From: Zoroaster sp. YZ-2022
Lineage: Eukaryota; Echinodermata; Asteroidea; Forcipulatida; Zoroasteridae
Direction of reading: 5' to 3'
Assembly (NCBI GenBank): GCA_029582265.1
Contig: CM055816.1
Coordinates: 32,814,545-32,878,544 of the forward strand
DNA length: 64,000 bases
The position numbers were made by a program, and so were the translations under genes. The notes below the pieces were generated by a model. It did no database searches. It was not told the DNA's origin and saw nothing but the letters and a program-made list of their open reading frames with translations. Positions 1 to 10,900 of this stretch are shown piece by piece. Every line of letters begins with the position of its first letter. Position 1 is the stretch's first letter.

Positions 1-26
1 GGTGTTGGTAGACTAATACAAGTTAC

Positions 27-840
27 GGGCCAAAAAAAGTCCCGTTTCTGGTCATAGGTGGGCTTCAAAATTGGTCCGGTGACGCACTTTTTTTCTCTTT
101 TTTTTTCTGTTTTGCCAACCTGTGAAATATGTGAAACTTGTATACACGGATATTGGAACCAGACAAATTTTCCCATACATTATACAGAAAGTATGGTGGC
201 TAAGAGAGGCGTCACAAATCGGGCAAATGCTTATGACATAAAACACAATAAAGGGGGCCACTTTGCATCCGTCACGTTAGCAGTTTTTCCCAATGGTTAT
301 TTATTTTTAAGTACCTGAAACCGACCAAAAAGTGTTTCAACATGTGAATGGACATGCAGGCTTATACTAGAACTAATTTGAGTTGATTTATTAAATTTTT
401 TAATTTATTTTTTTACCCTCAAATTTCCATAAAAATTGGACGGAAAAAGTTACCTCACTTTTCCGTCCATTTGTTGATGGAAATTTTTTTAGGGTAATTA
501 AACAAATAATAGTAATAATCAACTCAAATTATCTTTAGGATAAGCATGCATGTCTATTCAAATGTTGAAATTCTTTTTTGGTGCTTTCAGATATTAAATT
601 TTTTTTTTTACAACAATTAGAAAAACTGCTAACATGACGGTAGGAAAGTGGCCCCCCTTTATTGTGTTTTACATGTATGTCTTATACCCCCTATGTGAAA
701 AAGTTGTTTAAAACACAGCACAGCAGAATTCCAATCAATCCAGCAATTTTGGCTTCAAATTGAACATCGTTTCATAGCAGAAAAAGAAAACTAAAAATGC
801 CAACGCGTGGGTCTAACGCGACCAGAAACCACAGACTTTT
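27..840. repeat. Dispersed host repeat split by a fold-back insertion
   Basis: Bases 27-234 and 686-840 form one repeat interrupted by the 235-681 element. The same unit is uninterrupted at 52018-52260: both contain GGAACCAGAC, AGTATGGTGG, CACAAATCGGGCAAA and then TATGTGAAAAAG and AAAACACAGCAC. A short end fragment (GTGGGTCT...CCAGAAACC) recurs near 59520. No coding capacity is recognised; the open frames here are short and repeat-derived. Confidence 0.7.
235..681. mobile_element. Fold-back MITE, 447 bp, 4-bp TSD (copy 1)
   Basis: The element starts GACATAAAACACAAT and ends with the inverted form ending TATGTC. The two halves are inverted copies over most of the length (GGGGGCCACTTT against AAAGTGGCCCCC; CGGAAAAAG against CTTTTCCG). 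It is flanked by TTAT on both sides (231-234 and 682-685). A second copy lies at 12931-13374. There is no ORF, so it is non-autonomous. The superfamily is not determined. Confidence 0.8.
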
Positions 841-1447
841 TTGGGAGGGGGGGGGGGGGCTTGGCTTATAAAGTTCAGACATATTCTATAACTTTAACAT
901 GTTATTGCATTTCACGCATTTCCAGTGCATACACTGAACTTGTTCAAGGAACCACATGTACAGTACAGTATGTAGTGTTTTTAATAACCTGTCAGTGCTT
1001 TCAAAAGGGAAGTCCATACATTTGTACTTTATCACTTGTCTGGTCATGTTGGAAAACTGCTTTAACATGTATCCATGCTTGCTTAGTCTTTGAAGCATAC
1101 ATGTGTAAACATCATGTACATTATATACAGATTTAAATAAAACATAAGATCGTGTACATGTACCTTGTACATATGTATGTATTTCACAAGAAAATAGTAA
1201 AAAATGCATTAAGATTTGTGTACATATGTATTAATCTAAAGAGGTACTTATTCCTGAATTCTAATTTTGGAAATTGTTTCATTTTTATTTTTTTTTTAAA
1301 TTGCAGCACCTCAGAAATAAAAATAGTTATACGTTAAAACCATCTAGTATGTACGTACATGTACATGTACCGGTAAGATTAATACATTAACATTTGAAAA
1401 GTTTGTAGACCCATGACAGACACGTCCAAAACAAAGATACAATACAG
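841..1447. other. Intergenic, no gene recognised
   Basis: It contains a G-run at about 846-859 and short ACATGT/GTACAT repeats. The open frames here show no recognisable domain. Confidence 0.5.
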
Positions 1448-1662
1448 TTAAAGGGGCAGTATCGTCACAATCAGGGCAGACTTTCAACCAGGGCATGGAA
1501 TCGCTGTCCTAGTTTAAAATTAACAAAGTGACTGAAAATTACCGATTCATTTAAGCAGCAGCAAAGGTAATATGACCTTATCATGTGAAGTATTATGGCA
1601 GTAATCTAAAACTAGCATTCCGATTCCATGCGCTGTTGATTGTGACGATACTGTCCCTTTAA
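1448..1662. mobile_element. TTAA-flanked MITE, family 'GGGACAGTATCGTCAC' (copy 1)
   Basis: TTAA occurs at both ends, with inverted termini AAAGGGGCAGTATCGTCAC and GTGACGATACTGTCCCTTT. Related copies are at 43817-44016 and 59951-60287. TTAA target duplication and short inverted termini fit a piggyBac-type non-autonomous element. That assignment is inference. Confidence 0.7.
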
Positions 1663-1798
1663 TATCGGAATTTAAAACATAGAGCTTTAAGTTTAAGTGC
1701 AGTGTATAACCTATACACATGATGATATACGAATGTACACAATTCAATCTACACTGTACATGCATTGGATACACAAAGAAACATGTCAAAACTACATT

Positions 1799-1880
1799 GA
1801 GCCATGGAGGAAGGGAGAGCCATGGAGGAAGGGAGAGCCATGGAGGGAGGGAGAGCCATTGGAGGAAGGGAGAGCCATGG
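1799..1880. repeat. Minisatellite, ~18-19 bp unit
   Basis: Four to five tandem copies of GAGCCATGGAGGAAGGGA with small changes. Open frames on both strands here only translate the repeat. The rest of 1663-2164 shows nothing recognisable. Confidence 0.85.
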
Positions 1881-2164
1881 ACCATACAGGGTACATGAAA
1901 TAACATGCATAATATACATGAAAATACATAATGTAATTGCCTGCAAAATACAAGTTAAAAGTATAATACATTTTCATTAAGTAATCATTAATTAAAAACC
2001 ATTTATTCCCTTTGCCGATTTTGACAAAAAAATAAATAAACCAAACAGTTTAGACAAACAATCAGATGATACAAGTTTGCTAAAATGTACTGCACATGTA
2101 CATGTAACATGAATAAGCTTCACAAATGGTTGTCATGCATACATGTGTTTGCCATTTTGTTTCA

Positions 2165-2760
2165 AGAATTTGTCCAACGTATAATAATAATAATAATAAT
2201 AATAATACAGAAGATAACGTGCACATATCCACCAAGAAGTGCTCAAGGCGCTTTACAGTAAACAAGAAATCATACAATAGCATAACAATACAATAGCAAA
2301 TTTTTATGCAATATAATACTTTAAAAAAAGAAAAAAATGCATAAATGAATGTTAGTAGTCCTTATAGGCAATACACATAAGATGAGTTTTTAAGTTCTTC
2401 TTGAAGGAGGCAACAGATTGAGATTCACGAATGTACAGAGGTAAATCATTCCAAAGGCATGGAGCCACAACTTCAATAGATCTGTCACCCCAAGAATGTT
2501 TAGACTTTTGTTCAGCCAGCAAAAATTTTGCACTGGAATGTAACTTGCAAGATGGGGCATAATATTTCAACAAGTCAGATAATGGTGCACAATCATTCAA
2601 AGATTTGAAAACAATAACAAAAGAAACAAAACCTTTCCCTCCACTTAATGATTCACTGGAGTTTTCCTCCATATAACTTTTTATATTATTTTTACTGAAT
2701 GTACATGTTCGTAAATTTGAATGTTTTATGGCCGCCAGCTGCTTTGTCAAATTGTTAAGT
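2165..2760 (-). mobile_element. LINE 3' fragment (CR1/L2-like), RT C-terminus
   Basis: The minus-strand frame 2352-2750 encodes a typical non-LTR RT C-terminal segment: SWGDRS, then APCLWNDLPLYIR, then ASFKKNLKTHL. It is the same block as in the LINE at 46605-50160 (NWGDRSFSVAAPRLWNHLP) and the fragment at 35904-36166. Downstream on the minus strand are the CGCCTTGAGCACTT and GGTGGATATGTGCAC tail motifs and a (TTA)n end at about 2180-2207. It is a 5'-truncated dead copy. Confidence 0.8.
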
Positions 2761-3354
2761 GTAATTTCTCATATGATCTTTCCTCTGAGGAAAATCACAG
2801 ATGATCTCTAATACACAGTACAGGGGTCAAAATTACCACTAGTCTGCTAGACCGAGGCTTGTGGTTTTAGCAGCGGGACTACTTGCTGCTGGGATTTGGG
2901 TAATCTGATGGGATAGTGAAATAAAAGTATGCAAAAAAAACATTCAGCATGATCTCAGCAAAAACATGATTCTCACCAGATCATGGTTCATTTCTTTTCC
3001 TTGTATTTATATTCACATTTTTTCAGGACGACTAAAAAATGAGGACTAGTAAAAATTTGACATTACTTGTCCTGTGGGCTACCATAAAATTCAAGTTAAT
3101 TTCAACCCCTGTATACATGTAAGTTTGCCCAGGAGAAATAATTAAACACTTATTTAAAATTACATGTACATGTACATGTAAAATTCAAAGGATAAGATTA
3201 CAAAGGTTGCACACAGCATTTATGATATACAGGTATGATGATTTCACCTGGACAATTCAATTTTGATTTGATTGCCATACTGTGCATGTGTGTAAAAATG
3301 CGACACAACACAAACAAATCCAACATTGCATGAATGAAAGTTGAAATACAGTAA
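2761..3354. other. Intergenic, no gene recognised
   Basis: A/T-rich sequence with an (ACATGT)n run at about 3160-3180. No exon or conserved domain is visible on either strand. Confidence 0.5.
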
Positions 3355-3780
3355 TTAACCCTCCTACTACTACAAGGGTCAAGATCAGTCAAAATGTTGA
3401 CATATTTGCCAAGGATCTAGTGCACTTAAAAGTCAAACACTGTCAAACCTTACGTGTAGTAAGTACATTAACCCTCCTACTACTACAAGGGTCAAGATCA
3501 GTCAAAATGTTGACATACTTGCCAAGGTATATCTAGTGCACTTAAAAGTCAAAGACTGTCAAACCTTACGTGTAGTAAGTACATTTACAGGTCAAAATGA
3601 GTCGACTGTTTTTGACTGGTAAAAAGCATTGTCTGGTATTGTTCAGGGTTGGTCAAAATGACAGTAAAAACCAGTCAAAAATGCCCATGTGTGCACATTT
3701 GGGTCAACAGTCAAAACAGGTTTTGACCTCTTATCTGTAGCTACTTCCCACTAAAGTGCAGCAACAGTAGGAGGGTTTAA
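3355..3780. mobile_element. TTAA-flanked MITE, family 'CCCTCCTACTA' (copy 1)
   Basis: TTAA CCCTCCTACTA at the left and AGTAGGAGGG TTTAA at the right form terminal inverted repeats. The left ~113 bp (3355-3467) is a tandem repeat of the start of the remaining unit, which begins again with TTAACCCTCC at 3468. Copies: 7390-7711 (same orientation) and 39728-40036 (opposite). Internal sequence is rich in GTCAAAA/TTTTGAC. Confidence 0.8.
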
Positions 3781-4083
3781 TGCATGTTGTAACATTATAA
3801 ATTCACTTGTTTGATTAAAGATGCATTGCCTATGTTTTACCAGCATTTTCCGAAGAAAATTTTAGTTTTTTTCATTTTTATTGGAACATTGAGAAATTCC
3901 TTTTAGAAAACAGATACTTTGAAATGAGATATTTCACAAAATAATGTAGGTGTCAGAAGGTTTGGTGAAACAGTAAGTGCACAAATTAATTTATGGCACA
4001 TACCGTAAACCCACTGTAAACTCACAATTATTTTGAGAAATGTGTCATTTAAAAGCAATTTGTATTCACTTCCTCAAGTGAAA

Positions 4084-4200
4084 TAATGTTTGTCCGAATC
4101 CCGCCCGAGTCGCCTGTGAAGTTTTTTTCCAACAGACACTCGGAAAGCATACATACAGTGCTACATGTACATGTATACACACGTCGGTGTAGGGCAAAAT
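4084..4200 (+). mobile_element. SINE fragment, family 2 (tRNA-derived), tail half
   Basis: The segment from CGAATCCCGCCCGAGTCGCC through ACACTCGGAAAGC and ACACGTCGGTGT to GGGCAAAATTAAA matches the full SINE at 58745-58905. The tRNA-like A-box half is missing. Confidence 0.75.
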
Positions 4201-4629
4201 TAAAATCAATTGAAATAACAATGTTCAAATGAAAAATAACATTTCTGTTAAAATAGTAAAAATTGCTGTTAAAATAGCAAAATACATGGGTGATTCATCT
4301 TTATGTCTATTATGTTGTTATAAATAATGCCTATTTTTTTTAAGTCTAATTTTAAACTTCACAATTTAGTGACCCAAACAAAAACAAAACACCAGCTTGA
4401 GCATGAAAAAAAACACATGTTTTTAAGTGATTCAAATAATCAAAAAAAATTAGTAAAATAAATTTCAAAAAATATTTCAATGCTATTTCATGTATGGCTC
4501 AATTCTTTAAAAGAGAAGGATGCACATTGATGGTTCTGGTGCCGTTTCATGCAAATTAATTTGCAAACACACGCTATATTGTATCATGATGCTGACAATG
4601 ACGATGACGAGAATAACATATGTACACAC

Positions 4630-4966
4630 CATTGACATCCAGGGTGATATTGACTGATGGGAATGCATGGAGCCTTTGACTCTGAAATGCTTGCTTTACA
4701 TTTGAACTCCTTTCTGTGATAATCTCTTGTAGGTGTAAATGTCCAGTCCCTTGTAGTGTTAACCAGTTTATCAACCACGCCGGAGGTTGAGTTGATGGTT
4801 AAATTTGATACACCATCAAGAAACCACTCGATGTTTGCAGCTGGTCTGGTACCCTGTACCTTACATGTGAAGGTGTGTTGTGTACCCTGGTTTACAGGCA
4901 CTATAGATCCTGGGACTAGTCCACCGCTGGTATCAGTCAGTGACAACGACGATGCTTTTTGTGGCA
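4630..4966 (-). pseudogene. Ig exon E, frameshifted copy of exon C
   Basis: The exon opens after a CTTTAG acceptor with the same PPKAS-type start as exon C and keeps the Ig cysteines (FTCKV and FKCKA) and the tryptophan (EWFLDG). It is 337 nt against 333 nt in exon C. Near the 3' end, exon C reads EPFPSV while exon E has four additional bases (TGCA) after the CCA codon, so the reading frame shifts before the donor. Another frame resumes the expected FPSVNITLDV ending. The donor GTGTGT is intact. Either this exon copy is decaying, an unseen allele is intact, or the assembly has an error. Confidence 0.75.
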
Positions 4967-7900
4967 CTAAAGAAAAAAATAAAGAAATAAATAAAATGAA
5001 ACTACATGCACATTTGACTTGTACTGTGTGTTATACATGTACCCCAAACAACGTGTTCACATTTAATTTACAGAAGTTCAATACATTATCAACATACTGT
5101 ACAGTACAGTATTTACAGGTGTCAATTCATTTATTTAATCAATTTTATTGATTGATTTTATATATTATTAAAAAAGTTTCCTGAAGAATGTCCATGTACG
5201 TAATTCGCCGCACTCGTGAAATGACGCACTTACCTTTGGCTTAGCATTTCTCGGAAAACTTACAAAACTATGGCGTATTAATGGTTGCATCAAGTTATCT
5301 AAGTCATACTTGTTACAAAAATAAAAATCACAGTGAAATTGTATGATTTACTGGAAAGTTAGTGCTTGTGAAAGTGGAAAAGGTTGTTTAACCACTGATT
5401 TTACTAGATACAAATAGTAAGGGATTTACATGACCTCAATTTTTTTTCACGAACATCTGTGATTTTATTGTTCTATGCCGTCAATGAGCTATTGTCTGTG
5501 GAAACCAAAATATATGAATGCTTTTCATTTGCAATGATTTTTTAAAGAAATACTGATCCTCAAAATGGACACATTCCTTATAGAAGAAGCGAACGAAGAC
5601 TACTTAATTCGTTGGTGTTTATTTCGTCGGCAGTGGAAAATTATTGAGAAAATGAAACATTAATATCATGGTTATGAAAAGAAATCTTTTATTTGACAAA
5701 ATGTTAACATAATTTTACACATTCCAAAGTTTTAAAGTACTTTTTGCAAAAATTTTAACCACCTTCCATTTTATTGGTCTTTCAAGAATATTGATTAAAA
5801 GTTTTGAGAGCTTCTCCTAATTATACCATTTTATTTAAAAAAATCTATAACAATATTTTTATTTTCAAAATTAAAAACAATTTTACAACCATCTGGAATA
5901 AGATGAAACATGATTCAACTGTTTTTCTTCTTGGGTACATTTTCTGTGCCCCCATCAACTTTAACAGTTTGGGGTGAGTCATTATACCAACATCAATTTT
6001 TTGACGACCACAATTCTGTGCGTCTCAAAAAAAAACGCTCAAGACGTCCACGGATATGATCATGCATTGAAATTCAGCATTTTACAAGAGAATCCTTCAC
6101 TGAAACAAACTGAAACACCAAACTGCTAATTTCATTTGTAAGTTACTGTCCAGTTGATTATATAACCTTAGGTGCGTCATTTAGGGTAAATTGAGGATAC
6201 ATGTACATGTACATGTACATGTACAAGTGTATGAAACTTTGGGTAGCTACATATCCAAAATGATATCGAAATAACATTTTGTACAATAGTACATGTATGT
6301 ATGTTACAAATTATGTATTAATGTTGTGGTGTATAACACATACATCTTTCATTACATTGCATTCATAAATGCCCTGGAAGACAGTTTAAAACAATCTTAC
6401 TGGACAAAAAGTAATCATGTAAGGGTGTATTAACGGATGGTATAGACTGGCTTATCAAAATCAGAACAGCGCATATGTTCCAGCTCTTCGCCAGCTGTTT
6501 TGTGCAATGCGAGACGCGGATTTCAACCAATCAGGAGTGACTAAGATTGGCATCCTGTGCCTGACTCATACTTTGGAAGTATTTTGTGTATTTCCTATTT
6601 TACTTCATTCAACAAAAATTTAATTTTTCTTAACATTTTGAATGGAAATAACAGTTTGACGCTAGGTCTTTACCATAAGTCAACAACCGGTTTTGGGTGT
6701 GATCGCCTGTGAGATGTCCAAAACCGGTCATTAACCTGCACTAAAGACCACGTGACAAACTGTTATTCCCTTACACCGAAGGATAGATTATTTTCCCTGA
6801 CATGGCCTCCAGACTACTGTCATGTTACTGGTTCTTGACCAATGAAATTCCACGACATACAATGTATTTAAAAAATGAAGTTTTTACCTTTAACATCAAG
6901 CATGACACTGACACTGATCCCAGAGTGGCCATCCTTGTTTGATGCTTGACACTGTAACATCTCTCCATGATAACTCCAAGTAGCTGATAATGAAGCTGTA
7001 CTGGTGCTTGTAGTGAATCCATCGGTACCAGTGACATTATGGTTGTCATAAGATCTTAATACCTGACTTCCCACAGTCCAAGTGAATAATGCCCCTGGGT
7101 TGATGTCTGGTACCCAGCATGAGTACTGACGATCTTCTCCTTCCACCAGATATGATGTATCCCCAGATGTGTAATTGCGTCCAGGTGCGTCGGACATGGT
7201 GATGTTTGTAGGGAATACGCAACAAACCAATTATGTGCAGGGGTCGCCACAGTATAGTATGGCCATTTGTTCTTAATTACTTGGAATACATTTTTTTTTC
7301 AACCGAAGTTGGGCGGGTAACAGAAAAAAAAAGACCCCTCCACCCAAAAACAAAACAAACCACTCCCACCATTTGAGGGCGCTTTCCTATTAACCCTCCT
7401 TCTACATGTACTTCAAGGGTCAAAATCAGTCAAAATGTTGAAATACTATCCAAGGTATATCTAGTGCACTTAAAAGTCAAACGCTGTCAAACCTTATGTG
7501 TAGTAAGTACATTTACAGGTCAAAATGAGTCGACTGTTTTTGACTGGTAAAAGCATTGTCTGGTATTGTTCAGGGTGGTCAAAATGACAGTCAAAACCAG
7601 TCCAGAATGCCCCTGTGTGCACATTTGGATCAACAGTCAAAACAGGCAGTTGACTGGTTTTGACCTCGACAGCAACTTTCTACTAAAGTGCATCAATAGT
7701 AGGAGGGTTAATGCGCTTAAAGTTTTACAGTAGTAGTACAGTATGTGTTGTTTGCCCCACTGCATTCATGAATTGCATGAAAATTTGCAGGTAAGGTGGG
7801 CCGGGGAAACGAGTTACAGCATGGCGAGGTAAATGCATGCAATATGTGTACACATTGTGCTGCATGCACAGGTCAAATAGAGCCGCTGTGCTGCAACCAT

Positions 7901-10900
7901 TTTTTTCTTCTTAACCTTCGGGAATTGTGGTTTTTGGGTGGCAATTTTGAATTTTTTCGGGAGGTAGGTCTGTATTCCAAATTTTTATCAAAATTGCCTA
8001 AATAATGTGTACCTTATCACCAATAATCAAATGATAAACTGCCATGTATACATCATAATAATTGCATTAACAAATAAATCAAGTGACTTGCATAGTAAAT
8101 CAAATACATACCGATGACATCTAATGTAACCATCACAGATGGGAATGGCTCCTGTGACTCTGCAATACTTGCTACACATTTCACCTCTTGTCTGTGATTG
8201 CCTCTTCCTGGAGTGAATACCAAGTCCCTTGTTGTATTGACTAACCCATTCACTTCACTAGAGAATGGGTTCACAATTGGCTGTGATGTACCATCGAGAA
8301 ACCACTGAATGGTTGCAGCTGGTTTGGTATCCTGTACCTTACATGTGAAGGTGTGTTCTGTACCCTGGTCTACAGGTACTAAAGATCCTGGGTCTAGTTC
8401 TCTGATGGAATCATACAGCGACATCAACGATGCCTTTGGTGGCACTAAAGAATAAGAACAAATTTTCTTTCAGAATATATTCAAAATATTATCATGCCAA
8501 TTACAATAGACACCCATCACAACTTCTAAGTTCCCTTAATATTTTTTAGTATTGCATGAATTTTAAAAATTCAAAAAGCAAATGACAGAATGACATGTTC
8601 TACACAGCTCATAATGAAATGGTTGAAATTCAATCATGCATGCACAATTGACAGTGATTTGAATGACAATTCAGCTGAAAAAAAGTTGCAGTACAAAGCA
8701 TTGCTTCAAGGGCATGTTACACATGTAGTTTTCTGTAAGAACTCAGTTACGGAGAATAATAATGGAGGTCCAATTCCATATTAAACTCTTGCTCTACACT
8801 TCTAAAACAATGGACATGCATGTTGCATGTTGCTCTTTGAATATTCTTTTCTTATTATGAAACAGCCATCAATACCATTGTTATTGAAGCAACTTTTTTT
8901 TCCAGCTGAATTTTCATTCAAATCACTGTCAATTGTGCATGCATGATTGAATTTCAACCATTTCATTACAAGCTGTGTAGAACATGTCATTCCGTCATTT
9001 GCTTTTTGAATTTTTAAAATTCATGCAATACTTGTTGAGATAGTCTAAATAATATTAGGGGGAACTTAGAAGTTGTGATGGGTGTAGTACATGTACTGTA
9101 CATTTAGCCCAGGTTGGACTTTCACCTTCGTGTAAGGTGACGTCCAGGATTTAACCAAAGAATTGCTAATACGCAAAATAAATATTTTGTGTAGAATAAC
9201 AAACTCCGGAATCTTTTACCCGTGTAACTCAGCAGTAGAATCCTAGCGAGGTTTGAATTTCAAAATATAATTTTCACTACATGTTTTTAATGAAATAATC
9301 CCAATATTTAACGTAAATTGATTGCTGTTCGTCACTTGTGTGCTACAACAAAAATTCCAGTGTGGGCACATGCGTGTCAGTGTACATACGAGCGCATCGA
9401 CCACACAAAACCTGCTGCATGGAATATTTTACGCATACCGCACATACGCAGCTGTTTTGTCGCAATTTGCCACATACATGTACGCTATTAAATAGAGTTT
9501 GAAATGATGAACCATCGAATCTCAAGGATTTCTTCAACATTAAATCTGGATTTGCTTTAAGTTAATTATATTTTGTAAGTAAATTATATTTTGAAATTTG
9601 AAATTCAAACCTCAGCGCTCATACCATGAAAGTGTAAATGACAATGCTTTGCCAATTTTCTTTTTTACTCTGCGTGACTGCACCTGGATATCATGCATTT
9701 TGCGTATGGTATATCCCCATTTAACGCACTCGAATCAGACTTCCTTGGTTTGCTAACTGGGGGTGCTCAGGTTTATATTAAGACGTGATTCAAACTTCTT
9801 ATTTGTGCGTTTCATTAAAACATTATTGTTGTTGCCATCCTTAAGCTTGCTGTTTATTTCCAATCAAATTCCTGTCTAAAACACCATTTTGTTTTCAAAC
9901 ATTATACAACTATATTGTTTGTCAACAAACCCCAAAACATGTCTTATACTATCCAAAATCTAGTACTTTTAACCCCCCAAAAAATGGAAATTCAATTGAA
10001 CCTGTTCAAAATAAATGGTTGCTATAGCAACCATGAACACCATTATCAGAATAGTTAGGAAAAGTTAAAAAAAATCATTGTGATGGGACAAAGCATTCTG
10101 GAGATATGTATCATGGGGGCACATTGTTTACCCCCAGGCCTGATAGGGTTACATGTACATGTACATGTACATGTAACTTAAATGTTTCCAATTACAATGA
10201 ATAACAAACACCCTCACAAGTAATACTAATGCTGGATAATCTGGATATTACCTTTAACATCAATTATCACACTGACAATTATCCCATTTTGGCCATCCTT
10301 GTTTATGGCTCGACACTGTAACATCTGTCCATGGTTGCTCCATGTAGCTGATAATTCAGCGGAACTGTTGCTTGTAGTCAATCCATCAGCACTAGTGACA
10401 TTATGGTTGTCATAAGATGTCAGTACCTGACTCCCCACAGTCCAAGTGAATAATGCCCCTGGGTTGATGTCTGGTACCCGGCATGTGTACTGATGCATTT
10501 CTCCTTCCACCAGATATGATGTACCACCACCCGGAGAGGGATATGTTCCAATTGAATCAGTCAATTTGATGATTTGTGGTAGTACTACATATACATGTAC
10601 ATGTTACAATAAGAAAAGTAGTTTATTGGATTATATTGCAGGCAATTCCATGATAAAGTTGGCAGACATGTACGATTAATAAAATTAATTCTGAATATGA
10701 AGCCAACTACTCTTTATTTGGTCGTAAAGTTTCTGGAATGAGTGAAAGATCTTCATTTCTATTTAGTATCTTTTGAGAAATGATCATTTGAAGTGGAATG
10801 AAATACATATCGCCCTTAATTAAAATATCGCCCGAGTTATGTTATAATGCAACTACATGTACTCTTAAAAACCAGATGAGTGAAATTCATGTAATTTTGG

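Noticed and set aside
2352..2750. Candidate host gene of 132 codons on the minus strand
   Set aside because: It carries the non-LTR RT C-terminal block and is followed by a LINE tail with (TTA)n, so it is a LINE remnant.
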